A stretch of 64,000 nucleotides of DNA from an uncultured Prevotellaceae bacterium (GTDB lineage Bacteria; Bacteroidota; Bacteroidia; Bacteroidales; Bacteroidaceae), in assembly GCA_902768105.1 (NCBI GenBank), contig CACXJZ010000002.1, forward strand, positions 17,651 through 81,650, in the 5' to 3' direction. Position 1 is the stretch's first letter. Every line of letters starts with the position of its first letter. This document shows positions 34,492 to 43,671 of the stretch, in pieces. The notes under the pieces are model-generated. The model had not been told where the DNA came from and searched no databases. It saw only the letters and a list, made by a program, of their open reading frames with translations. The position numbers and the translations under genes are program-made.

Positions 34492-35892
34492 ATGACACTT
34501 ATCAAATCTATTTCAGGCATCCGTGGTACAATAGGCGGACGCCCGGGGGACACGCTTAACCCCCTTGACATTGTAAAGTTCACAACGGCTTACGCAACAT
34601 TTATTGGTCGGAATACTCAGATCAATCAGACTCCCTTGAAGATCATCGTTGGTCGTGATGCGCGCATCTCTGGCGAAATGGTCAAGAACGTTGTCTGTGG
34701 TACCCTGATGGGTTGTGGCTTCGATGTCATTAACATAGGACTGGCTACGACACCCACCACTGAACTGGCTGTACGCATGAGCAGTGCTGACGGCGGTATC
34801 ATCATTACGGCCTCACACAATCCCCGTCAGTGGAATGCACTGAAGCTGCTCAACCGTGAAGGAGAGTTCCTGACAGCTGCTGACGGTGCTGAGGTGCTGG
34901 CCATTGCAGAGCGTGAGGACTTCGACTATGCAGATGTTGACCACCTGGGTCACTATACCGAGGACAATAGCTTTGACGAGCGCCACATTCAGAGCGTGCT
35001 CGACCTGGAGCTGGTGGACGTTCCTGCCATCAAGCAGGCACGTTTTACCGTCTGCGTGGATACCATCAACTCCGTAGGCGGTATCATCCTGCCCAAGCTG
35101 CTCGAACGTCTGGGCGTAGGCTACAAGATTCTCAATGGCGAGGCCAATGGTGACTTTGCCCATAACCCTGAGCCTTTGGAGAAGAATCTCGGCGGCATCA
35201 TGGACGAGATGAAGGCACACCGTTACGATCTCGGAATCGTGGTCGATCCTGATGTTGACCGTCTGGCTTTTATCTGTGAAAACGGTCAGATGTTTGGTGA
35301 GGAATATACGCTGGTGAGTGTGGCGGATTATGTTCTGAGTAATCAAAGTACTCAGAAGACTCTGAATACTGTCAGCAACCTTAGTTCGACAAGAGCCCTG
35401 CGCGACGTGACGCTGAAGCATGGCGGTGCATATACAGCAGCAGCTGTGGGCGAGGTCAACGTCACCACGAAGATGAAGGAAGTGGGTGCCGTGATAGGCG
35501 GTGAAGGCAATGGTGGTGTCATCTATCCGGAGAGCCACTACGGTCGCGATGCCCTCGTAGGCATTGCGCTGTTCCTTTCGCACTTGGCTCATAAGGACTG
35601 TAAGGTCAGTGAACTGCGTGCCATGTATCCCAACTACTTCATGGCGAAGAACCGCATTGACCTCACGCCTGAGACCGATGTTGATGCCATTCTCGTGAAG
35701 GTAAAGGAACTCTATAAGGACGAGCAGGTCAACGATATTGACGGTGTGAAGATTGACTTTGCCAACAGTTGGGTTCATCTGCGCAAGTCGAATACCGAAC
35801 CGATTATCCGCGTCTATAGTGAGGCTCCGACGATGGAGCAGGCTGATGCGATAGGAAAGAAACTGATGCAGGTCGTTTACGACATGCAATAA
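34492..35892 (+). CDS. glmM: Phosphoglucosamine mutase
   Basis: 466 aa, normal for the alpha-D-phosphohexomutase family. TASHNPRQWN (about 104-113) holds the catalytic phosphoserine loop, DPDVDRLA (about 245-252) the metal-binding loop, GEGNGG (about 338-343) the sugar-binding loop, and RKSNTEPIIRVYSEA (about 428-442) the phosphate-binding loop. It converts glucosamine 6-phosphate to 1-phosphate for peptidoglycan and LPS precursors. GlmM is favoured over phosphoglucomutase by the overall sequence and the lack of an extra C-terminal region. Confidence 0.88.
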   Translation: MTLIKSISGIRGTIGGRPGDTLNPLDIVKFTTAYATFIGRNTQINQTPLKIIVGRDARISGEMVKNVVCGTLMGCGFDVINIGLATTPTTELAVRMSSADGGIIITASHNPRQWNALKLLNREGEFLTAADGAEVLAIAEREDFDYADVDHLGHYTEDNSFDERHIQSVLDLELVDVPAIKQARFTVCVDTINSVGGIILPKLLERLGVGYKILNGEANGDFAHNPEPLEKNLGGIMDEMKAHRYDLGIVVDPDVDRLAFICENGQMFGEEYTLVSVADYVLSNQSTQKTLNTVSNLSSTRALRDVTLKHGGAYTAAAVGEVNVTTKMKEVGAVIGGEGNGGVIYPESHYGRDALVGIALFLSHLAHKDCKVSELRAMYPNYFMAKNRIDLTPETDVDAILVKVKELYKDEQVNDIDGVKIDFANSWVHLRKSNTEPIIRVYSEAPTMEQADAIGKKLMQVVYDMQ

Positions 35893-35920
35893 AAAAGTGA
35901 GTCCCAAGGCTCACTTTTTT
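35891..35920. terminator. Bidirectional terminator between glmM and the minus-strand operon
   Basis: AAAAAAGTGAG and CTCACTTTTTT flank a short loop, so both strands end in a T-run. It serves both converging units. Confidence 0.85.
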
Positions 35921-35922
35921 AT

Positions 35923-36321
35923 TTATAGCAACTTGACCATCATGTCGGCCATCTTGTCGATGTAGGAATCGAGGGAGTCCATCATGCGGTTCTTGTTTTC
36001 CAGGTCAAGCTTGTTCTTAACCTCCATATCAACCACCTTGTCGAGAATGCGTGACATGAGGTCGTTGACACGGTCAAGCTGTTTGCTGACGATGGGGGCA
36101 CTGATCTTGTACTGCTCCAGATCGGCATCGAGTTTGGCGAGGTAGGCATTGAACTGTACGTCCATCTGGTGCATGTCGCGCTCCATCTGTTTCCACGAAC
36201 TGACGGTGGTCAGGATGTTGTCGGCCAGGGAACTGATGTTGTTCAGTCCTTCGGTGGCACTGGTGAGCTCGGGGATAGGCTCGAGCTGAATGATGTCGGT
36301 GGGTTTCTTCTTGTCTTCCAT
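35923..36321 (-). CDS. Small helical protein of unknown function, 132 aa
   Basis: Almost entirely helical and charged, with long stretches suited to coiled coils (residues about 45-125) and no signal peptide or membrane segment. It is the last gene of a minus-strand operon with the coiled-coil membrane protein upstream (gap 12 bp), so the two may interact. No known family is recognised. Confidence 0.6.
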   Translation of the reverse strand: MEDKKKPTDIIQLEPIPELTSATEGLNNISSLADNILTTVSSWKQMERDMHQMDVQFNAYLAKLDADLEQYKISAPIVSKQLDRVNDLMSRILDKVVDMEVKNKLDLENKNRMMDSLDSYIDKMADMMVKLL

Positions 36322-36333
36322 TGTTTTCTGTGG

Positions 36334-37881
36334 TTAGGAGTTAGGGGTAAGGGTTTTGTATTTCTTCGCAATGTTAGCTTCGCGTCGCTTAATGCCTTCA
36401 AGCATCTCCTCGTGGCGTATCTCTTCCTTAACGTAGGGCAAGTTCTCGGTGACTGGCAGCACGGTGAAGGGAACGGTGATGCAATAGACGATGGCCAGCA
36501 AGGTGAACAGCAGACCGCCAGTCTGCCAGATGAACCAAGCTAGTAGCAGCAGAGTGCCGACGTAGGTGGTCATGATGAGGGCATCGCGCCAGCCGAAGCC
36601 CTTGGGTGTCGGTACATGACAGTCGTCGAGCATGCGTACGCAGTCCTGATAGTAGGGGTTCTGTTCGAGAATGTGCTGCACGGGGATGGATGCTTGGTGT
36701 TGGGTGCCAGGTGATGGGTGTTGGGTGATGGGTGTGGACTCTGGAGTATAGACCTTCATGACCTTTTCCTCTTCCTTATACTCTAACTGCAGCAGGGGCT
36801 CGTTGGCATTTGATGCTGACTGGATGCTGAGTCCCACGTAGGTACGTAGCATGTAGGGATCGCTGAGCATGAGGTAAATGGGGTAGGGGTAGCTCTTTCG
36901 GGGTTGATGGATGAACTCGCTGAGCATGTCGTCCCAGTCGCTGCCGTCGTCGCGTGTCATCTCCAGGCGTGCCGGCCAAGACATGAGCTCTTCATCGATG
37001 ATGCGGTTGACATCTGGACGTTCCATTCCTGACTCCTGCTTCATGGTCTGCCATGCCTGCATCTCGGCCACCACGTAATCGAGAATGGTTGAGAGGTAAC
37101 GCGTCTTGACGGTGAGCACGAAGTCGCGACGGAAGGAATCGACCTTCTCCTGACGTAGCGGGTCGTCGATGGACACTTCCTCCTGAAACTCCTTGTCGTA
37201 GAGCTTGGCCATGCGTGGAACGATGGTTTGCTGGAAGCTGTCGCGTAGCTGGCGGATGATGTCGAGGCGTACGTCGGCAATCTCTTTCTTCTTTTTCAGC
37301 AGTTCGTCCAACTGTTCAGAACGTTTCTTCTCAATGATACGCTGACGGTATGACTGGAAGACATAGGCTGCAAGTCCGAGGGCTGCTCCCGAGGCACTGA
37401 TAACGAGTCCTGTCTTTGACTTCCCGCTGTGATGCTTCTTGCGCATGAGGCGTATGCCCTCCTTGATGAGGCTACCGCTAACGCTGATGAGTTGCTTCTT
37501 GATGGCCTGCATCTTTTGGCTCACGTCGCCCACCTCACTGAGTATCTGATCGATAGTGGCCTCATATTGGGACAGCTCGGAGAGTATCTGGTCGTAGGGA
37601 GAAGCGTCCCCCTGTCCTCTCCAAATTGAAGGGGTAGTCGCGTCAAACTTCAAACTGGCTTCGTCGCCTTTCATTAGCTGGGTCTTGCGCAGGGGGATGA
37701 TAGAACCTCCAGCAGCCTCAATGACAATCTCGCGATTAATCTCCTGGGCACGTGCCAGCCGTATGCCCAACTGACGGCGCAGCTTACTCAGCCGGTCGTA
37801 CTCCTCGTTGGGCAGGTTGTTGCCGTAGCGGTTCCATGCCTCCAGATAGCGTGCAGCGTATTTCTTCTCGTTACGTGTCAT
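36334..37881 (-). CDS. Coiled-coil membrane protein of unknown function, 515 aa
   Basis: Long helical regions with Lys/Glu/Arg/Gln richness span about 95-290; a hydrophobic stretch lies near 155-175, and two membrane helices near 435-475 are followed by a cytoplasmic tail. Residues 79-95 are encoded by a palindromic repeat and 382-395 by six 7-bp repeats, both in frame, so two different repeat classes have been tolerated in one gene. It overlaps the SulP gene by 4 bp (ATGA-type coupling). Function is not recognised. Confidence 0.6.
   Translation of the reverse strand: MTRNEKKYAARYLEAWNRYGNNLPNEEYDRLSKLRRQLGIRLARAQEINREIVIEAAGGSIIPLRKTQLMKGDEASLKFDATTPSIWRGQGDASPYDQILSELSQYEATIDQILSEVGDVSQKMQAIKKQLISVSGSLIKEGIRLMRKKHHSGKSKTGLVISASGAALGLAAYVFQSYRQRIIEKKRSEQLDELLKKKKEIADVRLDIIRQLRDSFQQTIVPRMAKLYDKEFQEEVSIDDPLRQEKVDSFRRDFVLTVKTRYLSTILDYVVAEMQAWQTMKQESGMERPDVNRIIDEELMSWPARLEMTRDDGSDWDDMLSEFIHQPRKSYPYPIYLMLSDPYMLRTYVGLSIQSASNANEPLLQLEYKEEEKVMKVYTPESTPITQHPSPGTQHQASIPVQHILEQNPYYQDCVRMLDDCHVPTPKGFGWRDALIMTTYVGTLLLLAWFIWQTGGLLFTLLAIVYCITVPFTVLPVTENLPYVKEEIRHEEMLEGIKRREANIAKKYKTLTPNS
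36696..36737. repeat. Six 7-bp tandem repeats inside a coding region
   Basis: Six GGTGNNN units (GGTGTTG, GGTGATG and variants) total 42 bp, a multiple of three, and encode a Pro/Gln/His-rich linker. On the minus strand the heptamer (ACCCATC type) resembles the heptamers found before four promoters in this window. Confidence 0.7.
37597..37647. repeat. GC-rich palindromic repeat inserted in frame in the coiled-coil membrane protein gene
   Basis: TCCCCCTGTCC, then a CTCCAA/TTGAAG turn and GGGG, match the family on the plus strand. It adds about 17 residues (ATTPSIWRGQGDASP region) without shifting the frame. Confidence 0.55.
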
Positions 37882-39578
37882 GCGTTGATTATTTCCTCAG
37901 CACGTTCAAGTGCCAAGTTGATGTGGTTGCAGATGTTCTTCTCGCCCAAAAGGTTGTTGAAACCTGACTTGGTCAGCACAGCTTCCACCCTGGGGTTGAC
38001 ACCCGACAGCACCACCTCGATGCCCTCTTTGCGACTCATGGTGCAGAGGTTCGTCAGGTTGTGGATGCCGGTGGAATCGACAAACGGAACCTTACGCATT
38101 CGGATGATGCGCACCTTGGGACGTTCGCCGAAGCCTGCCATAATCTCCTCGAAGCGGTTACCTGCTCCGAAGAAATACGGACCGTTAATCTCATATACCT
38201 CAACACCCTTGGGAATGGTGAGGTGCTCCAGATTGCCGGCCTGTATGTCGGCATCTTCGTTGGGATCTATCTCGTCGAGGATGGCCTTAACCTCTGTAGT
38301 TTCTGCCATGCGGCGCATGAAGAGCAGGCAGGCAGCAATGAGACCCACCTCGATAGCAACAGTGAGGTCGAAGATGATTGTCAGCAAGAATGTCATGATG
38401 AGCACGGTGACATCGCTCTTCGGGTTGCGCAGCAGAGCCTTGAACGAGCGCCAGCCGCACATGCCGTAGCTGACGACGACGAGCACGCCTGCAAGACAAG
38501 CCATGGGGATGTACTGTGCCAGTGGCATGAGAAACAGGAAAATGAGCAGCAACACGGCAGCATGAATGATGCCGGCAATGGGTGTGCGTCCGCCGTTGTT
38601 GATGTTAGTCATGGTACGCGCAATAGCGCCTGTGGCAGGTATGCCGCCGAAGATGGGCGATGCGAGGTTTGCCAGTCCCTGTGCAACCAGCTCTGTGTTG
38701 GAGTTGTGGTGGTCGCCAGTCACACCGTCAGCTACCGTGGCTGAGAGCAATGACTCGATGGCACCCAGGATGGCGATGGTGAGGGCAGGAGCCACGAGAC
38801 CCTTGATGGTCTCCCATGTCAGCTGTGGTACCTGTGCGTCGGGCAGTACGTTGCTGATGGAGAAGCGGTCACCGATAGTCTCAATGCTGGTGACACCAGC
38901 ATATTGCTTCAGCAGCAGGGCAGCAATGGTCATTACGATAATGGCGATGAGTGATCCCGGCAGTGCTTTCAGTGTGCGTATCTTACCCATGGGGATGAGT
39001 GGCCATAGACAAATCAGGATGACGCTGCCTATACCGACGGCAGCACTCCAGCAATCGATGTTTTGCATGCTCTGTGCATAGGCTATCCACTTCTCGATGA
39101 AGTCAGATGGTACGCTCTCCATGCTGAGTCCCAGCAGGTCTTTTACCTGCGTGGTGAAAATGGTGACAGCGATACCGCTGGTGAAGCCTACGACGATGGG
39201 GTAGGGAATGTACTTGATGATGGTGCCCAGGTGGAGTACGCCCAGCAGGATGAGGAACACGCCAGCCATGAGTGTGGCAATAGTCAGTCCTTCTATGCCG
39301 TACTGCTGTATGATACCATAAATGATGACGATAAAGGCTCCCGTGGGACCGCCTATCTGTACCTTTGAGCCGCCGAAGATGCTGATGATGAGTCCGGCGA
39401 CGATGGCTGTGATGATACCCTTCTCGGGCGACACGCCAGAGGCGATACCGAAGGCGATGGCCAGGGGGAGTGCCACAATGCCCACAATGACACCCGCCAT
39501 CAGGTCCTTCATGAACGTTTGACGGTTGTAATTGCGAATGGTTGAAGCCAACTGAGGCTTGAAGTCAAATGTTTTCAT
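37878..39578 (-). CDS. SulP-family inorganic anion transporter with STAS domain
   Basis: 566 aa. About 12 hydrophobic helices occupy residues 25-430; FGIASGVSPEKGIITAIVAG and QIGGPTGAFIVI are typical of SulP family helices 1-3. The C-terminal STAS domain (about 455-560) contains VPFVDSTGIHNL. Members move sulfate, bicarbonate or other anions; a carbonic anhydrase is not next to it, so the substrate is open. It shares a base with the DUF4112 gene stop (TAATG). Confidence 0.92.
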   Translation of the reverse strand: MKTFDFKPQLASTIRNYNRQTFMKDLMAGVIVGIVALPLAIAFGIASGVSPEKGIITAIVAGLIISIFGGSKVQIGGPTGAFIVIIYGIIQQYGIEGLTIATLMAGVFLILLGVLHLGTIIKYIPYPIVVGFTSGIAVTIFTTQVKDLLGLSMESVPSDFIEKWIAYAQSMQNIDCWSAAVGIGSVILICLWPLIPMGKIRTLKALPGSLIAIIVMTIAALLLKQYAGVTSIETIGDRFSISNVLPDAQVPQLTWETIKGLVAPALTIAILGAIESLLSATVADGVTGDHHNSNTELVAQGLANLASPIFGGIPATGAIARTMTNINNGGRTPIAGIIHAAVLLLIFLFLMPLAQYIPMACLAGVLVVVSYGMCGWRSFKALLRNPKSDVTVLIMTFLLTIIFDLTVAIEVGLIAACLLFMRRMAETTEVKAILDEIDPNEDADIQAGNLEHLTIPKGVEVYEINGPYFFGAGNRFEEIMAGFGERPKVRIIRMRKVPFVDSTGIHNLTNLCTMSRKEGIEVVLSGVNPRVEAVLTKSGFNNLLGEKNICNHINLALERAEEIINA

Positions 39579-40090
39579 TACTGTATAAATATTTGATAAA
39601 GTGCATCTCCAATACCGCTGAAGATGTTGACAATGGTGCTGGCCACGAGGTAATAGATGCGTAGCTGCAGCACGATGATGATGATGAGCACGATGACCAT
39701 GACGATGCTCTGTACGGCTTTAGCGTTCACCTCATGAATGATGGCACGGTCACCATTGACGAATCCGTCGATGAGTCGCATGTTCTGTCGGTTCGACTGA
39801 TGGAAGAAGTCGAGTATGTCGCCGACGAAGAACGGGATGAGTCCGATGGCCACGTCGCGCAGGGTGTTGTTGATGATGGCCAGCGTGAGAGGTACGGAGT
39901 GTAGGATAAACAGCGAGAAATAGATATAGACCAGCGAGAAGACAGCCATTGCGAGGTCGCCGATGCCGTAGGGCAGTGCCAATCCCACGATGGCATCGAC
40001 GTAGAAACGGTCCATCCAGTCGGCAATGCGTTGCAAGGATGCGTATGCTCCGCTCTTCTGTAACTTCTGACGTGCCTTCTCTCTGTCCAT
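39578..40090 (-). CDS. DUF4112 family membrane protein
   Basis: 170 aa. The DUF4112 signature is visible as IVGLALPYGIGDLA (about 34-47) and IGLIPFFVGDILDFFHQSNR (about 82-101), followed by a long hydrophobic C-terminal segment (about 128-150). Function unknown. It follows the PorT-like gene by 3 bp and precedes SulP, so all five genes of this minus-strand operon may act in the envelope. Confidence 0.8.
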   Translation of the reverse strand: MDREKARQKLQKSGAYASLQRIADWMDRFYVDAIVGLALPYGIGDLAMAVFSLVYIYFSLFILHSVPLTLAIINNTLRDVAIGLIPFFVGDILDFFHQSNRQNMRLIDGFVNGDRAIIHEVNAKAVQSIVMVIVLIIIIVLQLRIYYLVASTIVNIFSGIGDALYQIFIQ

Positions 40091-40093
40091 TCT

Positions 40094-40756
40094 TTAGAAG
40101 TTTACTCCACAGTTCAAGTAGAAACAGCGGTTGTGCGATGTGTCGAACGCGTCATCGCAGATGTTGGCCAGACCAAACTCGTAGGCAGCCTCGGCATAGA
40201 TGATGTCATACTGTATGCCACAGCCGATACGCAGACCGCCGTCAAAACGCTTGAAAGTGTTGTCGTCGAACGAGCTGAACGCCTTACGGTCGCCATAGTC
40301 TTTGATTTGGCCACCTACGCCGCAAGCCAGATAGCCACCCATAAAGGGGACGATGCTGACGGGGCTGTTGGTGTCAATCTCGTATTTCAGCAACAGCGGA
40401 ACCTCCAAATAGTTCAGATTGTAAGTGAAGTTCTTGCTGTTATGGACTCCCTTGCCGCCTTTTTCTGTGTAGAACAGTCCTGTCTCCAAATAAACGGGCG
40501 AGGAGGGTACCAACTGGTAACCTAACACAGCACCGACGTTCAAGCCTGTCTGTGCCGATCCGCCGTCAAGCTGTTTGTCGTCAGAGTTGACGGTCGATAT
40601 GGCTGCTCCCAAACGGAGTCCGTAGTAGGTGGCATTGCGATGGGGACGATAGCTAGTGTGTGTGTTGCCTACCGGCCTGCCAGGATAACGGTTGTACTGT
40701 GCCGACATGGGTACTGTGAGTACCATTGTAATAAGAGCGATAATAATTCTTTTCAT
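40094..40756 (-). CDS. Outer-membrane beta-barrel protein, PorT-like
   Basis: 220 aa with a signal peptide (1-19, ending SAQ). The mature protein has the eight-strand barrel pattern of the OMP_b-brl family: GLRLGAAIST, NVGAVLGYQL, YLETGLFYTEKGGKG, YLEVPLLLKYEI, GLRIGCGIQYD, and an F at the very end. First gene of a five-gene operon with a promoter 27 bp upstream. Confidence 0.85.
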   Translation of the reverse strand: MKRIIIALITMVLTVPMSAQYNRYPGRPVGNTHTSYRPHRNATYYGLRLGAAISTVNSDDKQLDGGSAQTGLNVGAVLGYQLVPSSPVYLETGLFYTEKGGKGVHNSKNFTYNLNYLEVPLLLKYEIDTNSPVSIVPFMGGYLACGVGGQIKDYGDRKAFSSFDDNTFKRFDGGLRIGCGIQYDIIYAEAAYEFGLANICDDAFDTSHNRCFYLNCGVNF

Positions 40757-40782
40757 TGTCTTGTATTTTTAAATGTTCCCTG

Positions 40783-40790
40783 CAAAGATA
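40783..40790 (-). promoter_or_regulatory. Promoter of the PorT-like / SulP operon
   Basis: TATCTTTG on the minus strand, a good -7 match. The -33 element is not clear. Confidence 0.6.
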
Positions 40791-40845
40791 GTTAATCTGT
40801 GTCTCCTTTACAAGGGATTTAGCCTATCTTCCCAAAGGGATTTCC

Positions 40846-42855
40846 CTATTTTTTCTTCCTAAAGGTCTGCAGGCCCTGTTTCAACCATTCCAGATAAGCG
40901 TCAACATCCTCGTCGTACGAGCGGTAGCCATTGAGTAGCTGTCCGTCGTTGTCGAGCAGCACGTAGTAGGGCTGGGTGTTGGCACCGAAGTTCGCACGCT
41001 GCAGGTAGCTCCAGCGGTCGCCTACTGTGCGTAACTTACGCTCCTGACCGTTCTCGTTGACGATGATGATGGAGTCCAGTGGTGTCTTGTCATCTACGTA
41101 GAGCGAAATGAGTACGTAGTCATTGTTTAGTATGTCGGCCACCTGCGCCTGGCTCCATACGGCTCCCTCCATCTTGCGGCAGTTTACGCAGCCATAGCCC
41201 GTGAAGTCGATAATCACGGGTTTACCCTCAGCGCGTGCTGCTGACATGCCCTGCTCATAATCGTTGAAGCGGGCGGTGACAGCTTCTTCCTGTAGTTTGA
41301 AGTCTTGTGTTGACATGGGTGGTGCAAAGGCACTGATGGCCCTGAGCGGAGCACCCCACAATCCTGGAACCATATAAACTGCAAAGGCCAGCGATGCCAG
41401 TGCGAGGAAGAATTGCGGTACGTTGGTGCGTCGTCCTTCGTCATCGTGGGGGAAGTGGAAAATTCCCAGCAGGTAGAGGCCAAGTAGGGTAAAGATGACT
41501 ATCCAGAGCGCGAGGAATACCTCGCGGTCGAGCAGATGCCAGCCGTAGGCAAGGTCTGCTACCGACAGGAACTTCAGGGCGAAGGCCAGCTCAATGAATC
41601 CCAGTGTCACTTTCACCACGTTCATCCAGCCGCCGCTCTTGGGAACGGACTTCAGCAGGCTGGGGAACAGCGCAAAGAGTGCGAAGGGTACGGCCAGTCC
41701 GATGGCGAAACCCAGCATGCCAATGGTGGGGCCGAGCAGTTCTCCTTGTGAGCCGACGGCTACCAGGAGGAAACCAATGATGGGACCTGTGCAGGAGAAG
41801 CTGACCAGTACCAGCGTGAAGGCCATTAGAAAGATGGAGAGCAGACCTGTTGTCTGTTCCGATTTACGGTCTACCTTATTAGTCCAGCTCTCAGGCAGTG
41901 TTATTTCGAAAGCTCCGAAAAAGGAGGCTGCGAACACCACGAGCAGCAGGGCGAAGAAGATGTTGAACCATGCATTGGTGGAGAGTGCGTTCAGGGCATT
42001 GGCACCAAACAGCAATGTGACAATTAGTCCCAACAGCACGTAGATGACCACGATGCTCATTCCGTAGGTGAAAGCTTCGCGAATGGCTTTCGAACGCTCT
42101 TTGTTGCGTTTCAGGAAGAACGAGACGGTCATGGGGATAATGGGCCACACGCAGGGCGTGAGTAGTGCCAGTAGTCCACCCAGTAGTCCTGCGAGGAAGG
42201 TGTAGAGGAGGGAAGGGGAGGATGCCTCCTCCAGTGTAGGACTGCTAATGTCCTCCGCTATGGGACTATATGGGGAGATAGTGTCTGTAGCACCGACAGA
42301 TTCAAAGGTAACTGTCGTGTCAATAGCCTCTGTTGCTTCTTTGGCGGGTTCGGGCTGTTCGGCTTTTGTACTATGCTCGTCGGTAGCAGTGGCAGGGCGT
42401 TCACCTTTTACCTTTAGCGAAACCTCTGAGGGCGGCATACACATCTCGTCGTTGCATGCCCCATATTCCAGATAGCAGTCAATATCGTACTGGGGCTCCG
42501 TGAGTCGGATATGCTGTACGAAGGTAACGCTGTTCTCAAAGAACTGCAGCTCCTGTCCGAACTGCTGATCGTACTTGGTAATTTCCTTGCCTCGGAAGGT
42601 CAGTGAGCCAATAATCTTGGCTCCCTGCATCTTGTCGGCATTGAACGAGGCGGCAATGGGGCCACCAGTCACCTTGGGCGAATAGACATGCCAGCCGGCA
42701 TCTATGTGCAGATGGAAAAGCAGTTCTGCCTCTACGCCGTCAAGTATTTTCATCTCTGCCGACGTATGGACAGGCTCTTTCATCTGAGCCCTTGTTGTCA
42801 TGCATAGCATGGCCAGCAGCATGACGCACGTAAGTATTTTTGTTGTTCGTTTCAT
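40846..42855 (-). CDS. dsbD: Thiol:disulfide interchange protein DsbD-like
   Basis: 669 aa. Signal peptide, then an N-terminal DsbD domain with the Cys pair in YGACNDEMCMPP (about 134-139). The membrane domain holds ALLTPCVWPIIPM and FSCTGPIIGFLL with the conserved Cys residues, and the C-terminal thioredoxin-like domain holds GYGCVNCRKME. It carries electrons from cytoplasmic thioredoxin to periplasmic disulfides. The start is placed at the second of two adjacent ATGs, both downstream of the promoter. Residues about 192-214, the linker between the periplasmic and membrane domains, come from a palindromic repeat. Confidence 0.9.
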   Translation of the reverse strand: MKRTTKILTCVMLLAMLCMTTRAQMKEPVHTSAEMKILDGVEAELLFHLHIDAGWHVYSPKVTGGPIAASFNADKMQGAKIIGSLTFRGKEITKYDQQFGQELQFFENSVTFVQHIRLTEPQYDIDCYLEYGACNDEMCMPPSEVSLKVKGERPATATDEHSTKAEQPEPAKEATEAIDTTVTFESVGATDTISPYSPIAEDISSPTLEEASSPSLLYTFLAGLLGGLLALLTPCVWPIIPMTVSFFLKRNKERSKAIREAFTYGMSIVVIYVLLGLIVTLLFGANALNALSTNAWFNIFFALLLVVFAASFFGAFEITLPESWTNKVDRKSEQTTGLLSIFLMAFTLVLVSFSCTGPIIGFLLVAVGSQGELLGPTIGMLGFAIGLAVPFALFALFPSLLKSVPKSGGWMNVVKVTLGFIELAFALKFLSVADLAYGWHLLDREVFLALWIVIFTLLGLYLLGIFHFPHDDEGRRTNVPQFFLALASLAFAVYMVPGLWGAPLRAISAFAPPMSTQDFKLQEEAVTARFNDYEQGMSAARAEGKPVIIDFTGYGCVNCRKMEGAVWSQAQVADILNNDYVLISLYVDDKTPLDSIIIVNENGQERKLRTVGDRWSYLQRANFGANTQPYYVLLDNDGQLLNGYRSYDEDVDAYLEWLKQGLQTFRKKK
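42214..42282. repeat. Palindromic repeat inserted in frame in dsbD
   Basis: On the minus strand CCCCAT..CCCATAGCGGAGGAC is followed by a run ending in TGGAGGAGG. The encoded peptide (SPYSPIAEDISSPTLEE) matches the pattern of those in the response regulator and sensor kinase: Pro-Pro/Ile, then an acidic-Ser/Thr stretch, then Glu. Confidence 0.55.
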
Positions 42856-42878
42856 CATTTCGCTTGCAAATTTGCCTG

Positions 42879-42886
42879 CAAAGGTA
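42879..42886 (-). promoter_or_regulatory. Promoter of dsbD
   Basis: TACCTTTG on the minus strand, 20-25 bp before the two candidate start codons. Confidence 0.65.
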
Positions 42887-42927
42887 GTGCAAACCAAGCA
42901 AAATGCAAAATAAAAACGCAAAAAAAG

Positions 42928-43671
42928 CTATCGGCCAATGAAACGCTTGTCAAGATAATGCTGGAAAGCCTCCCTGTACATGTCGCCAATGGGCAGGAAT
43001 GTGTCCTTGTCAAGTATGATACGGTTCTTGTTGACTTCCTGTATTTGTTGCAGGTTGACGATGTAGGAACGGTGTATGCGCATAAAGGTGTCAGGCAATC
43101 GCTCTTCGAGCTTCTTCATCGACAGCAGCGTAGTGATGGGTTTCGACTCCCCCTCCACGTGAATGCGCAGGTACTCCGACATTGCCTCCACATAGCGTAT
43201 CTTGCTGATGTCGATACGTACCACGCGATAGTCAGACTTGACGTAAAGGGAGCCCTTCTGTGATTCCCCGACGGAGGACGTAGTGGAGTCCCCCATTGGG
43301 GGGATGGGGGACTGTAGGGTCATTCTCTCCTTCAGTCTATTTGCAGCACGACGGAACTCGTCGAGTCCGAAAGGCTTGAGCAAGTAATCGACAGCATTGA
43401 CGCGGAAACCCTCGACGGCGTAGTCGGCATATGCCGTAGTGAAGACAATCATGGGTGGTGCTGCCAGCGATTTCACGAAGTCCATGCCGTTGAGGTCGGG
43501 CATATTGATGTCGCAGAACAGGGCATCAACGGTCTCCTGCTGCAGGAAGGCACGTGCCTCTAAGGCGTTGCTGGCCTTACCTGCCAGTTCGAGAAACGGC
43601 ACTTTTTCTATGTAGGTAACGAGCTGCTGTAGTGCCAAGGGCTCGTCGTCAACGGCTAAACATTTGATCAT
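42928..43671 (-). CDS. LytTR-type response regulator
   Basis: 247 aa. Receiver domain (1-117) with the acidic pair VDDEP (Asp8-Asp9), phospho-acceptor Asp54 in FCDINMPD, TTAYADYA and Lys99 in YLLKPF. LytTR DNA-binding domain (about 141-243) with RVVRIDISKIRYVEAMSEYL and HRSYIVNLQQI. Residues 120-139 between the two domains (SPIPPMGDSTTSSVGES) come from a palindromic repeat. It overlaps the kinase gene by 4 bp; the pair likely controls an unknown target, perhaps the surface protein upstream in the operon. Confidence 0.92.
   Translation of the reverse strand: MIKCLAVDDEPLALQQLVTYIEKVPFLELAGKASNALEARAFLQQETVDALFCDINMPDLNGMDFVKSLAAPPMIVFTTAYADYAVEGFRVNAVDYLLKPFGLDEFRRAANRLKERMTLQSPIPPMGDSTTSSVGESQKGSLYVKSDYRVVRIDISKIRYVEAMSEYLRIHVEGESKPITTLLSMKKLEERLPDTFMRIHRSYIVNLQQIQEVNKNRIILDKDTFLPIGDMYREAFQHYLDKRFIGR
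43255..43314. repeat. Palindromic repeat inserted in frame in the response regulator gene
   Basis: On the minus strand TCCCCCATCCCCCCAATGG is followed by GGGACTCCACTACGTCCTCC. The same order (C-run, CCAT..., TACGTCC) is present in the kinase copy at 44418-44483. It fills the linker between receiver and LytTR domains. Confidence 0.65.
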
